Assembly: GCA_965204165.1 (NCBI GenBank)
Contig: OZ241969.1
Location: 1,054,001 to 1,118,000, forward strand
From: VYFG01 sp965204165
Lineage (GTDB): Bacteria > Pseudomonadota > Gammaproteobacteria > Arenicellales > Poriferihabitantaceae
Reading direction: 5' to 3'
Length of the DNA: 64,000 nt
The notes below the pieces were generated by a model. That model saw only the letters and a list, made by a program, of their open reading frames with translations, searched no databases and was not told the origin of the DNA. Positions 1 to 8,437 of this stretch are shown piece after piece (the first letter of the stretch is position 1; each line of letters begins with the position of its first letter). Made by a program: the position numbers and the translations under genes.

Positions 1-1
1 A

Positions 2-538
2 TACCTGATCTCGGGTTCCGGGGCCAGCGTGTTCGAGGACAAGGCGTGGATCAGGGACACCATGGAATTCGTCCGCCGGTGCCAGGATGCCCGGATCAGG
101 GTGGTGGGGATCTGCTTCGGCCACCAGCTGATCGCCCACGCCCTGGGCGGCAGAACCGTCCGCGCGGACAACGGCTGGGGTTTCGGGATACACAGTGCCC
201 GCCTGACCGACAACCCGGACTGGATCGGCGCCGACGATCCCGAATTCAGGCTGGTGGTGATCCACCAGGACCAGGTCGATGTACTGCCGCCGGGATTCAG
301 CACCGTCGCCAGCAACGATTTCTGTCCTAACAGCGTGATCACCGATCACGACCTGATGCTGGGGATCCAGGGCCACCCCGAGTTCAGCAAGGAATACTGC
401 GCCTACCGGGCGGACTTCCGGCGTGATCTCATCGGCGAGGCCAAGTACCGGGAGACCATGGAACAGCTTGCCACCAACGACACCCAGTCCGGTGACGTCT
501 TTGGCTGGGTGAGCCGGTTTTTCCGCAGGGCGGCCTGA
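2..538 (+). CDS. Class I glutamine amidotransferase (GMP synthase-like), 5' partial
   Basis: The reading frame is open from the first bases of the window, so the N-terminus lies upstream; a GTG at 29 is in frame but cuts into the conserved ISGSGASVFED stretch and is not the likely start. The fragment has the nucleophile elbow GICFGHQ (Cys) and the C-terminal GHPEF motif (His, Glu), so the Cys-His-Glu triad of class I glutamine amidotransferases is complete. Such stand-alone proteins resemble the GATase domain of GMP synthase but usually have unknown acceptors. It is followed after 6 bp by a phosphatase gene on the same strand, suggesting an operon. The substrate cannot be told from sequence. 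Confidence 0.85.
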   Translation, partial: YLISGSGASVFEDKAWIRDTMEFVRRCQDARIRVVGICFGHQLIAHALGGRTVRADNGWGFGIHSARLTDNPDWIGADDPEFRLVVIHQDQVDVLPPGFSTVASNDFCPNSVITDHDLMLGIQGHPEFSKEYCAYRADFRRDLIGEAKYRETMEQLATNDTQSGDVFGWVSRFFRRAA

Positions 539-544
539 ACGGGC

Positions 545-1138
545 GTGGCCCGTGTCTTCCTGCTGCGCCACGGCGCCACACCCTGGAACGAGCAGCGGCG
601 CATCCAGGGCCGGGCGGATATTGGACTCGCCCGGGACACGGTCGTATCCCTGAGGCAGCAGCGCATACCCGCCGGCTGGCTGGGCCTGCCGTGGTTCACC
701 AGTCCGCAGCTTCGCTGCCGCCAGACCGCCTGCCTGCTCGGCGCCGCGGACGCCGCACCCGCCGAAGCGCTCCGGGAGATGCACTGGGGCGAATTCGAGG
801 GACTGACCCTGGACAGGGTGAACGCCGAGATCGAGAGACTGGAGCTCCGGCCCGGACGCGGCCTGGACCTCCTGCCGCCGGGCGGCGAAAGCCCGCGCAT
901 GGTCAGGGACCGGCTCCGCCGCTGGCTCATGGACCTGCCCGAGGAGACCGGGGACCTGGTGGCGGTTACCCACAAGGGCGTGATCCGCGCGGCTCTCAGT
1001 CTGGCCACGGGATGGGACATGATGTCCCCGTTCCCGCGCCCGGTCCGCTGGCAGCTGCCGCATCGGTTCGAACTCGGCCCCGGCGGAGCGTTCCGCCTTG
1101 ACCGATTGAACTGCCGCTGGCGGGAAGCGCCGCACTGA
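545..1138 (+). CDS. Histidine phosphatase superfamily protein
   Basis: The 197-residue product opens with LLRHGATPWN, the RHG phosphohistidine motif of the phosphoglycerate mutase/acid phosphatase superfamily, and has the second catalytic His in VTHKGV near residue 140. The Glu of the HWGEFEG stretch fits the third active-site position. The GTG start at 545 is the only one that leaves the RHG motif near the N-terminus. It lies 6 bp after the amidotransferase and is probably co-transcribed with it. Relatives include CobC-type alpha-ribazole phosphatases and general sugar phosphatases; nothing here decides the substrate. Confidence 0.85.
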   Translation: MARVFLLRHGATPWNEQRRIQGRADIGLARDTVVSLRQQRIPAGWLGLPWFTSPQLRCRQTACLLGAADAAPAEALREMHWGEFEGLTLDRVNAEIERLELRPGRGLDLLPPGGESPRMVRDRLRRWLMDLPEETGDLVAVTHKGVIRAALSLATGWDMMSPFPRPVRWQLPHRFELGPGGAFRLDRLNCRWREAPH

Positions 1139-1141
1139 CTT

Positions 1142-1169
1142 TTGAACGTTGCGGCGAAACTGATACACT
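1142..1169 (+). promoter_or_regulatory. Likely sigma-70 promoter for gloB
   Basis: TTGAAC at 1142-1147 and TACACT at 1164-1169 are separated by 16 bp. They sit 31 bp before the gloB ATG in the only gap in this stretch. The match is visual only. Confidence 0.5.
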
Positions 1170-1200
1170 GCCGCGATACGCCAACCACCTCAATCACGCC

Positions 1201-1992
1201 ATGATCGTCGAACAGGTCTGGACCGGTAACGCCTACCGCAATTTCAACTACCTCATCGCCTGTCCCGAAACCGGGGAGGCCCTCGCCATCGACCCCCTTG
1301 ATCATCGCAAGTGCCTGGGTCATGCGCGCGACCAGGGCTGGAACATCACCCAGGTCCTGAACACCCACCACCACGGGGACCACATCGGGGGCAACGCAAA
1401 AGTCATTGCGGCCACCGGGGCGAAGCTGCTCGCCCATGACGGCGCCCGCGACGCCATTCCCGGAATCGACACGGGACTCGGGGCCGGGGACGTGGTCAGG
1501 GTGGGCAAGACGGTTGATCTCGAGGTGCTGGATACGCCCGGCCACACCATGAGCCATATCTGCCTGCTGTCACGGACGGATACTCCCGCCCTGTTCTGCG
1601 GCGACACCCTCTTCAATGCCGGCGCCGGCAACTGCCACAGCGGCGGGCATCCGGTGGAGCTGTACCAGACCTTCGTGCGGCAACTGGCGGCGCTCGACGA
1701 GCGCACACGGATCTATCCCGGCCACGACTACCTGGAGAACAACCTGCGCTTTACCCTTGACCGCGAGCCCAACAACCGCCGGGCCCGGGAACTGCTGGAT
1801 TCAAACCCGAACTCGGACCCCGCCGACGCCGTAGTTACCACCATTGGCCAGGAAAAGGAAATCAACACCTTTTTCCGCCTGGAGAATCCCGAGGTCATCG
1901 CCCGCCTTTATGAGGTTTTCCCGGACATCGGCCCGAGCCCCGATGCCCGCACCGTGTTCGTGAAACTTCGTCAGCTGCGAAACGACTGGTAG
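1201..1992 (+). CDS. gloB: Hydroxyacylglutathione hydrolase (glyoxalase II)
   Basis: This 263-residue metallo-beta-lactamase-fold protein hydrolyses S-lactoylglutathione to lactate and glutathione in the cytosolic methylglyoxal detoxification pathway. The binuclear metal motif THHHGDH is at residues 55-61. Further metal ligands are in DTPGHTMSH, in the FCGDTLF stretch and in YPGHDYLENN, the last being typical of glyoxalase II. Length and the C-terminal helical extension match the GloB family. The usual GCGR-type loop reads GAGNCHSGG here, a mild departure that might affect substrate contacts. The ATG start is supported by the promoter-like element just upstream. Confidence 0.93.
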   Translation: MIVEQVWTGNAYRNFNYLIACPETGEALAIDPLDHRKCLGHARDQGWNITQVLNTHHHGDHIGGNAKVIAATGAKLLAHDGARDAIPGIDTGLGAGDVVRVGKTVDLEVLDTPGHTMSHICLLSRTDTPALFCGDTLFNAGAGNCHSGGHPVELYQTFVRQLAALDERTRIYPGHDYLENNLRFTLDREPNNRRARELLDSNPNSDPADAVVTTIGQEKEINTFFRLENPEVIARLYEVFPDIGPSPDARTVFVKLRQLRNDW

Positions 1993-2041
1993 GCGCGGCG
2001 GGAGGGGCCGCACCGGGAACTCCACCGGCTGCGGATACGGT

Positions 2042-3166
2042 CTAATCGCTCAGGGCGATGTTGTCCCGGTGGATCATTTCGATCTCGCCGGCGTAACCCA
2101 GTATGGTTTCGATCTGGTCGCTGGGCTTCCCGGCAATACGGCTTGCTTCCACCGCGCTGTAGTTCACCAGCCCACGCGCCACTTCCCGGCCCGCAAGGTC
2201 CACGCAAAGGACGATCTCACCCCGGCCGAAGAGCCCGCTGACTTCCTTGACCCCGATCGGCAGCAGGCTGCGCCCCGACTCTCTCAGCACGTGAACGGCG
2301 CCGTCGTCCAGCACCAGGCGGCCGTTCCCCCGGAGCTGGCCCGCGAGCCACTGCTTGCGCGCCACCATGCGGCTGTTGCCCGGACGCAGGTACGTTCCGA
2401 GCTCCTCTCCGGCGTGCAGCCGCAGCAGGACGTCCGGCGTCCGCCCACCCGCAATCACGGTGGCGGCCCCGGACCTTGCCGCCTTGCGGGCGGCTCCCAC
2501 CTTGGTCAGCATGCCGCCCCTGCCGAACCCCTGGGCCGGACCCGCATGCCGGGCCAGTGACGGATCATCGACACTGCCCTCCCCGATCAGCCTGGCGTCC
2601 GGGTTGCTGCGCGGGTCGCTGTCGAACAGGCCCTCCTGATCGGTGAGTATCAACAGGGAATCCGCTTCCACCAGGTTGGCCACCAGTGCCGCCAGGGTGT
2701 CGTTGTCGCCGAACCGGATCTCGTCGTTCACCACCGTGTCGTTTTCGTTGACGACAGGAACCGCACCGAGCTTGAGCAATGCCCTGAGGGTGCTGCGCGC
2801 GTTGAGATAACGCTCGCGGTTGGCGAGGTCCGCGTGGGTCAGCAGTACCTGCGCCGTCAGGATGCCGAACTGCTTGAACGCACCCTCATATGCCTGCACC
2901 AGCCCCATCTGGCCCACCGCCGCCGCGGCCTGTAGCTGATGGATCTCCCGGGGCCGGGCATTCCATCCGAGCCGCTGCACGCCCACCCCGATGGAGCCGG
3001 ATGACACCAGCACGATATGCATGCCCTCCTGCTTCAGGGCGGCGATCTGCCGCACCCAGTCGTCAATGGCGGACTGGTCCAGTCCGTTGTCCATGTCGGT
3101 CAGCAGGGACGTGCCGATCTTGACAACCCAGCGGCCGTTCCGCGTCAGCCGTCGCCGCTCACCCAT
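2042..3166 (-). CDS. proB: Glutamate 5-kinase
   Basis: ProB phosphorylates L-glutamate to gamma-glutamyl phosphate, the first step of proline synthesis. The protein has an amino-acid kinase domain (VVKIGTSLLT near the N-terminus, SSGSIGVG, VNENDTV, FGDNDTLAALVA) followed by a C-terminal PUA domain, as in most bacterial ProB. I chose the ATG at 3166 rather than the one at 3226: it overlaps the obgE stop by 8 bp and removes a basic leader absent from the family, giving 374 residues. The overlap implies translational coupling to obgE in an rplU-rpmA-obgE-proB strand run, an order common in gammaproteobacteria. Confidence 0.93.
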   Translation of the reverse strand: MGERRRLTRNGRWVVKIGTSLLTDMDNGLDQSAIDDWVRQIAALKQEGMHIVLVSSGSIGVGVQRLGWNARPREIHQLQAAAAVGQMGLVQAYEGAFKQFGILTAQVLLTHADLANRERYLNARSTLRALLKLGAVPVVNENDTVVNDEIRFGDNDTLAALVANLVEADSLLILTDQEGLFDSDPRSNPDARLIGEGSVDDPSLARHAGPAQGFGRGGMLTKVGAARKAARSGAATVIAGGRTPDVLLRLHAGEELGTYLRPGNSRMVARKQWLAGQLRGNGRLVLDDGAVHVLRESGRSLLPIGVKEVSGLFGRGEIVLCVDLAGREVARGLVNYSAVEASRIAGKPSDQIETILGYAGEIEMIHRDNIALSD

Positions 3167-4223
3167 GGGACGCCTCCGTTTGATCGGGATCCCGGCAAGG
3201 GTTGCCGGAGTCCGCCGCAAGCTCATCGAGCCGCTGCATCAGTGCGCCGACCAGGGACCGGCAGCCCCCTGCCGTTGCCGCCGATATGGCATGGACACGG
3301 CCGTTCCATTGGAGCCTGCCGACCAGTTCATCCTGTTTGGCCGCCACGGATTCCGGGTCGAGCAGGTCGCATTTGTTGAGCACCAGCCACCGCTCCCGCG
3401 AAGCCAGCTCGTGGTCGAATTCGGCCAGCTCCGCCTCGATTTCCCTGACCGACGCCACGGGATCGGATTCATCCAGGGGCGCCACATCGACGAGATGCAG
3501 AAGAATTCGGGTGCGGGACAGGTGCTTGAGAAAATCGATCCCGAGTCCGGCCCCCCGGGCGGCGCCGGCGATCAGCCCGGGGATGTCCGCCACCACGAAC
3601 CCCGCGGACTCGCCCACATCCACCACGCCGAGCTGGGGATGCAGGGTGGTGAAAGGATAGTCCGCCACCTTCGGCCGCGCGCTGGAGATCACGCTGAGCA
3701 GGGTCGACTTGCCGGCATTGGGCTTGCCCAGCAACCCCACGTCCGCCAGCACCTTGAGTTCCAGCCTGAGCAGGCGCTCGTCGCCGGGCCTGCCCGGCGT
3801 GGTCCTGCGCGGCGCCTGGTTGGTACTGGACTTGAAGCGGGCATTCCCGAGGCCCCGGGCGCCGCCCCGGGCCACCAGCAACGGCGCGTCGCAATCGACG
3901 ACGTCGCCGATGAGTTCATCGTTTTCGTCATCGAACACCATGGTGCCCAACGGTACCCGAATGTACAGGTCGTCGCCAAACCTGCCCGCCCTTTCCCGGC
4001 CGGCGCCGGATTCTCCGCTGCGGGCGCGGAACTGCCTGGTGTACCGGAAGTCCGCCAGCGTGTTGAGCCCGCTGTCGGCCTTGAGGTAGATGCTGCCGCC
4101 GTTGCCCCCATCACCGCCGTCGGGGCCTCCCCGGGGCCGGTTTTTTTCGCGGAGAAAGCTCAGCGCACCGTTGCCGCCCTTGCCGGCGACGACCCGGATG
4201 GTGGCTTCGTCAACGAAATTCAT
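3159..4223 (-). CDS. obgE: Obg-family GTPase
   Basis: ObgE is a ribosome-associated GTPase needed for 50S assembly and linked to stringent control. The 354-residue protein has the glycine-rich Obg fold in the first ~160 residues (GGKGGNGALSFLREK, many Gly), then a G domain with the P-loop GKPNAGKST, switch II DIPGLI and the specificity motif NKCDLL. The C-terminal tail after the G domain is short, as in many gammaproteobacteria. The gene lies downstream of rpmA. Its start codon directly follows a terminator hairpin (see 4227-4261), so expression may depend on readthrough or the hairpin may act in translation. Confidence 0.95.
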   Translation of the reverse strand: MNFVDEATIRVVAGKGGNGALSFLREKNRPRGGPDGGDGGNGGSIYLKADSGLNTLADFRYTRQFRARSGESGAGRERAGRFGDDLYIRVPLGTMVFDDENDELIGDVVDCDAPLLVARGGARGLGNARFKSSTNQAPRRTTPGRPGDERLLRLELKVLADVGLLGKPNAGKSTLLSVISSARPKVADYPFTTLHPQLGVVDVGESAGFVVADIPGLIAGAARGAGLGIDFLKHLSRTRILLHLVDVAPLDESDPVASVREIEAELAEFDHELASRERWLVLNKCDLLDPESVAAKQDELVGRLQWNGRVHAISAATAGGCRSLVGALMQRLDELAADSGNPCRDPDQTEASHG

Positions 4224-4226
4224 GAT

Positions 4227-4261
4227 TTAAAAAACCCCGCCTTGTCGCCAAAGCGGGGTTT
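4227..4261 (-). terminator. Intrinsic terminator between rpmA and obgE
   Basis: Read on the minus strand, AAACCCCGC pairs with GCGGGGTTT, extended by UUG/CAA around a small GCGA loop, and is followed by six T. The T-run ends 5 nt before the obgE ATG. It follows the rpmA stop by about 25 bp. As a strong GC hairpin plus U-tract it fits a rho-independent terminator or attenuator that lowers obgE-proB expression relative to the ribosomal protein genes. Confidence 0.8.
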
Positions 4262-4285
4262 CATCGGAAAATTGGAAACCGGCCG

Positions 4286-4543
4286 TTATTCGGCAACGAT
4301 GCTGATGGTCTTGCGGTTGCGTGGACCCTTGACTTCGAACCGTACCCTTCCGGGCGCAGTGGCGAACAGCGTGTAGTCCTTGCCCATGCCGACATTCCGG
4401 CCGGGATGGAATGTGCTGCCCCGCTGGCGCACGATGATGTTTCCGGCCCGGACGACCTCTCCACCGAAACGCTTGACGCCGAGGCGCTTTGAAATGGAAT
4501 CGCGGCCATTGCGTGAACTGCCGCCTGCTTTCTTGTGTGCCAT
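4286..4543 (-). CDS. rpmA: 50S ribosomal protein L27
   Basis: This 85-residue basic protein begins MAHKKAGGSSRNGRDS, the hallmark N-terminus of L27 that reaches toward the peptidyl-transferase centre, and continues with the GNIIVRQRGS and HPGRNVG motifs. Length is standard. It lies 98 bp downstream of rplU and just before the terminator at 4227-4261, the usual L21-L27 pairing. Confidence 0.97.
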   Translation of the reverse strand: MAHKKAGGSSRNGRDSISKRLGVKRFGGEVVRAGNIIVRQRGSTFHPGRNVGMGKDYTLFATAPGRVRFEVKGPRNRKTISIVAE

Positions 4544-4641
4544 GGTTCTAGTCCCAGTCTGCGTTGAATCGATGCGGGCCCGGAGGAATCAGCTTCGCTG
4601 CCCAGGGGCAATGATATCAGGCTCGCGCGGTTAAATCCCGG

Positions 4642-5085
4642 TCATGAGTCCGGTGTTTCATCCTTCCCGGAGTTACTTTCATCCGAAACGGCCGAATCCG
4701 GTTCCGGTGCGGGAGCCACGGATTCCGCTTCAGGCGCCTTGGCTTTTTTTCCGGAACGGGACTTCTTCGGCTTCCCGGAGTCGCCGATCGAGGTGATTTC
4801 CACCTCGGTGTAATCCTGGCGGTGACCCTGGGTGCGGCGGTAGTTCTTGCGGCGCCGCATCTTGAACACCTTGATCTTGTCGGCCTTGCCGTGGGAGACC
4901 ACGGTGGCGGTGACGCTGGTGTCCAGGGCCGGAGTGCCGACACTGACCTGATCGCCGTCGGCCACCATCAGCACCTCGCCAAGGGCGACGGAAGCGCCGG
5001 CCTTCGAATCCAGCTTGTCAACCCTGAGGCGATCGCCCACCGCGACCCGGTATTGCTTGCCGCCGGTTTTCACTACTGCGTACAT
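4642..5085 (-). CDS. rplU: 50S ribosomal protein L21 with C-terminal extension
   Basis: The first ~103 residues are canonical L21, starting MYAVVKTGGKQYRV and including the basic RRRKNYRRTQGHRQ stretch that binds 23S rRNA. The remaining ~44 residues are an added low-complexity tail rich in Lys, Ser, Pro and acidic residues (for example KSRSGKKAKAPE, then an acidic run). Typical L21 stops near residue 103. The tail is in frame with no stop, so it is likely real and probably disordered. The gene has a strong promoter at 5258-5286 and heads the operon. Confidence 0.95.
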   Translation of the reverse strand: MYAVVKTGGKQYRVAVGDRLRVDKLDSKAGASVALGEVLMVADGDQVSVGTPALDTSVTATVVSHGKADKIKVFKMRRRKNYRRTQGHRQDYTEVEITSIGDSGKPKKSRSGKKAKAPEAESVAPAPEPDSAVSDESNSGKDETPDS

Positions 5086-5257
5086 CGTTCGTAATCCGTA
5101 CCGGAATCAAATTCAATTCAATAAGGTGGTTCAGATGCCCCGCCGGACCCGGACCCGCGGATGCGGCATGGCCCGGCTCCCCTTGAAATCTGAAGTCCAC
5201 GATGCGCGACCCGGCAACCGGTGATTCCGGCGGGGTGCGGAAAATCGGGGACGACGG

Positions 5258-5286
5258 ATTGTATCCATCGGCCATACCCGCGTCAA
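5258..5286 (-). promoter_or_regulatory. Likely sigma-70 promoter for rplU-rpmA
   Basis: On the minus strand TTGACG (5281-5286) and TACAAT (5258-5263) are 17 bp apart, close to consensus. They lie about 170 bp before the rplU start in the 329-bp divergent gap (5086-5414) that also holds the ispB promoter. The long leader could carry ribosomal-protein feedback structure, but I could not fold it reliably. Nothing else is visible in this gap. Confidence 0.6.
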
Positions 5287-5414
5287 CGGCGATTTCCGGC
5301 CCGGGGCGGCCTTCCGGCGGGCGCCGGCATCTGCCATGATCCGCCGGCCTGACGCTCACCGTAGGCGCGATTTCGATACAATACCGGCAACCATCCCCTG
5401 ACCCTTCTGCTTCA

Positions 5415-6446
5415 ATGATCCACCCAGGCGCCCAAGCCGACCCCGAACCGGGCGGAGACAACGGAATCAATCCGGAATCCCTGCTCTCCTCGGCGCTGGC
5501 GCTGGTGGGCGAGGACATGGACAGGGTCAACGAGCTCATCCGGCTCCGGCTCGACTCCGATATCGTCCTGATACGCACGCTCGGCACCTACATCATACGC
5601 AGCGGCGGCAAGCGGCTGCGGCCCCTCATACTGCTCCTGTCCGCCGGTACGAGCGGTTACCGGGGCGATCATCACATCACCCTGGCGGCGGTCATCGAAT
5701 TCATCCATACCGCCACCCTGCTGCACGACGACGTGGTGGACGAATCGGCGATGCGCCGGGGCCAGCCCACCGCCAACGAGGTCTGGGGCAACGGGGCCAG
5801 CGTGCTGGTGGGCGATTTCCTCTACTCCCGCGCGTTCGAGATGATGGTGGAGACCGATCGCATGGAAGTGATGCGGATACTCGCCAAGACCACCAACGCC
5901 ATCGCCGAGGGGGAGGTGATGCAGCTGCTCAATGCCCACGAGCCGGATACCACGGAGGAAACGTATTTCGACACGATCCGGCGCAAGTCCGCGTGCCTGT
6001 TCGAGGCCGCGGCGAGACTCGGCGGGCTGATCGGCGAGCAGGACCCGGCAACCTGCGATGCGCTGGCCGGGTACGGATTGCACCTTGGAACGGCGTTCCA
6101 GCTGGTGGACGACGTCATGGACTACGTCACCAGCAGCACGGAGATGGGCAAGGATGCCGGTGACGACCTGGCGGAAGGCAAACCGACCCTGCCGCTGATC
6201 CACGCCATGCGGACCGGCGACAGCGCCCAGGCGGAACTGGTGCGCGAGGCCATCCGCACCGGCAGCCGTCACCGCATGGAGGAGATCGTGGAGGTGGTGC
6301 GGAATACCGGGGCGATCGACTACACCCTGGCCAAGGCGCAGGAGCATTCCCGGCTCGCCGTCGGGGCCCTCATCGACCTTCCCGGGTCGGGCTACCGCAG
6401 CGCCCTGGAGGACCTGGCCCGGTTTTCGGTGTCCCGGGGACGCTGA
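5415..6446 (+). CDS. ispB: Octaprenyl diphosphate synthase
   Basis: A 343-residue trans-type polyprenyl diphosphate synthase that makes the side chain of ubiquinone. Both aspartate-rich motifs are present: LLHDDVVDE near residue 103 and LVDDVMDYV near residue 232, with GGKRLRP upstream for substrate binding. The position divergent to rplU-rpmA is the conserved location of ispB in gammaproteobacteria. The N-terminal ~25 residues (MIHPGAQADPEPGG) are an unconserved leader. Chain length is assigned from context rather than from residues near the first motif. Confidence 0.92.
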   Translation: MIHPGAQADPEPGGDNGINPESLLSSALALVGEDMDRVNELIRLRLDSDIVLIRTLGTYIIRSGGKRLRPLILLLSAGTSGYRGDHHITLAAVIEFIHTATLLHDDVVDESAMRRGQPTANEVWGNGASVLVGDFLYSRAFEMMVETDRMEVMRILAKTTNAIAEGEVMQLLNAHEPDTTEETYFDTIRRKSACLFEAAARLGGLIGEQDPATCDALAGYGLHLGTAFQLVDDVMDYVTSSTEMGKDAGDDLAEGKPTLPLIHAMRTGDSAQAELVREAIRTGSRHRMEEIVEVVRNTGAIDYTLAKAQEHSRLAVGALIDLPGSGYRSALEDLARFSVSRGR

Positions 6447-6459
6447 CCGCCCCGCAGGA

Positions 6460-7371
6460 TCAGCCCCACAGGTCCGTACTGAGGTAGCGCTCGCCGGAGT
6501 CCGGCAGGATGCCGAGTATGGTCTTGCCGCGGTAGGCCTCCTCCCCCGCCAGCTGCATCATGCCCGCCACGGCGGCGCCACAGGAGATGCCGCTCAAGAT
6601 GCCCTCCCGGGTCGCCAGGGACCTGGCATACTCGTAGGCCGATTCCCAGGTGACCTGCAGGATCCGGTCGTAGGAAGACGTATCCAGGGTGTCCGGCAGG
6701 AATCCCGGTGCGGTGCCCATGATCTTGTGCTTGCAGGCGATCCCCCGGCTCAGGATGGGGGAGTCGGCAGGTTCCGTGGCGACGATCTCGATCTCCCCGT
6801 TGTACGCCCGGAGATACCTGCCAAGGCCGCTTACCGTGCCCCCGGTTCCCGTGGTGCACACCACCACGTCCAGGGATTCACCGAAATCCGCCCAGATCTC
6901 ATCCGCCGTAACCTGGTGCGATTCCGGGTTCGAGGGGTTGAAATGCTGGCCGACGAAAAAATAGCCGTGTTCCTCCTCCAGACGTCGCGCCTCCTCGATG
7001 GCGCCGACGGTGCCCTTATCCGCCGGCGTCAGGATCACTTCCCCGCCGAAGGCCTTCAGTATCTGGACCCTTTCGGCGCTCATGTCCTCCGACATGACAA
7101 ACACCGAACGATAGCCCTTCACCGCGGCCACCATGGCCAGGCCGATGCCGGTGTTGCCCGATGTCGGCTCGATGATGGTGTCCCCCGGCCGCAGCCGTCC
7201 GTCCCGTTCCGCGTCCTCGATCATCCTGAGCGCGGGGCGGTCCTTCACGGATCCGCCGGGATTGGAACGCTCGAGCTTGACCCAGAGTTCCGCGCCGCTG
7301 CCGGCCCCGATGTGCCGCAACCGGACCGAGGGTGTGTTGCCGATGATCTGGAGGATGTCGTCGTATTTCAT
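6460..7371 (-). CDS. cysK: Cysteine synthase (O-acetylserine sulfhydrylase)
   Basis: A 303-residue PLP enzyme of fold type II that makes cysteine from O-acetylserine and sulfide. The PLP lysine is in GGSVKDRPA near residue 42. The substrate loop EPTSGNTGIGLA and the phosphate-binding GTGGTVSG are both present. EPTSGNTG and the KGTVGAIEEA stretch favour CysK over CysM, but the split is not certain. I chose ATG 7371 (MKYDDILQIIGNTP), because an in-frame start at 7428 adds an unconserved leader. TATATC at 7380-7385 with CTGACA at 7401-7406 is a weak promoter candidate inside the end of the upstream gene. Confidence 0.88.
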   Translation of the reverse strand: MKYDDILQIIGNTPSVRLRHIGAGSGAELWVKLERSNPGGSVKDRPALRMIEDAERDGRLRPGDTIIEPTSGNTGIGLAMVAAVKGYRSVFVMSEDMSAERVQILKAFGGEVILTPADKGTVGAIEEARRLEEEHGYFFVGQHFNPSNPESHQVTADEIWADFGESLDVVVCTTGTGGTVSGLGRYLRAYNGEIEIVATEPADSPILSRGIACKHKIMGTAPGFLPDTLDTSSYDRILQVTWESAYEYARSLATREGILSGISCGAAVAGMMQLAGEEAYRGKTILGILPDSGERYLSTDLWG

Positions 7372-7402
7372 GACTGGATGATATAAAAAGGTGTCTTGGC
7401 TG

Positions 7403-8434
7403 TCAGGGATGGCTCGGCCAGGTGTCACTCACCCGGTAGCCTTCCGGCCAGGGGTCGTCGGGGTCCAGCATGTGCTGGTGGGTGCCGGTGATCCATGCCC
7501 GCCCGGTGACGGACGGTATGACCGCGGGCCTGCCGGCAACTTCGGTTATGCCGTCGATCCGGCAGCGGAAGGTGGAATCGATGATGGAGCGGGCGAGGTA
7601 TTCCTGCCCGGGACCGGCAATGCCGCGGGCGTGCAGTACCGCGAGCCTGGCCGAGCAGCCGGTGCCGGAGGGTGAGCGGTCGATCTTCGCGGGCAGGATC
7701 GCCACGGCATTCTTCCCCTCGAGGACGCCGCCGGACTGCTTCAGGGGACCGGTAAACTGGCAGAAGGAGATGTGGTCCCACTGGTCGTTTACGGGGTGGC
7801 GAAAGCCGATCTGCTCGTTCGCGGCCCGGGTGATCCGGACCCCGAGACGAGCCAGGTCCGCCGCCTCGTCGGGTTCCAGGGCGAAACCGAGTTTCCCGGC
7901 ATCCACCAGCACGAAACTGTCCCCGCCATAGGCGACATCCACCTGCAGGCTGCCGACACCCGGGACTTCCAGGGGCTGGTCCAGGCGATCCGCGAAGGAT
8001 GGCACGTTGGTGATGGTCACTTCCCGGGCGCGGCCCCCGCTGCAGCGGACCGCGGCCCGGACCAGGCCGGCAGGAGCCTCCAGCACGACCTCGGTCACCG
8101 GTTCCCGCATGGCGATGATCCCGGTTTCCACCAGTACCGTCGCCACACAGATCGCGTTGGACCCCGACATCGGCGGCGTATCCTCCGGCTCCATGATGAT
8201 CCAGGCGGCATCCGCGTCCGGATGCACCGGGGGCACCAGGAGATTGCCATGGCGGAACACCCCGCCCCTCGGCTCATTCAGCATGAATCGCCTGAGATTC
8301 TGGTCCCGGTGGATGAACCGGGACTGCTCCCAGACGGTGTCCCCCGGCGGCGGCGGTACGCCGCCGACGATCACGTCCCCGACTTCCCCCTCGGCGTGGC
8401 AGCTCACGGTGTGAACGATCCGGCTGCTTTGCAT
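7403..8434 (-). CDS. Proline racemase-family protein, probable trans-3-hydroxyproline dehydratase-like
   Basis: A 343-residue member of the proline racemase/4-hydroxyproline epimerase/trans-3-hydroxyproline dehydratase superfamily. The first catalytic position, normally in MCGHGTIG, reads MSGSNAIC here (Ser for Cys). The second, normally in DRSPCGTG, reads DRSPSGTG (Ser again). Racemases and epimerases use two Cys, and dehydratases of the family replace one of them, so a Ser/Ser pair argues against racemase activity and makes the reaction uncertain. The ATG at 8434 lies 3 bp after the glycerate kinase stop, with GGAGG inside the end of that gene, so the two are probably coupled. Confidence 0.85.
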   Translation of the reverse strand: MQSSRIVHTVSCHAEGEVGDVIVGGVPPPPGDTVWEQSRFIHRDQNLRRFMLNEPRGGVFRHGNLLVPPVHPDADAAWIIMEPEDTPPMSGSNAICVATVLVETGIIAMREPVTEVVLEAPAGLVRAAVRCSGGRAREVTITNVPSFADRLDQPLEVPGVGSLQVDVAYGGDSFVLVDAGKLGFALEPDEAADLARLGVRITRAANEQIGFRHPVNDQWDHISFCQFTGPLKQSGGVLEGKNAVAILPAKIDRSPSGTGCSARLAVLHARGIAGPGQEYLARSIIDSTFRCRIDGITEVAGRPAVIPSVTGRAWITGTHQHMLDPDDPWPEGYRVSDTWPSHP

Positions 8435-8437
8435 CGG

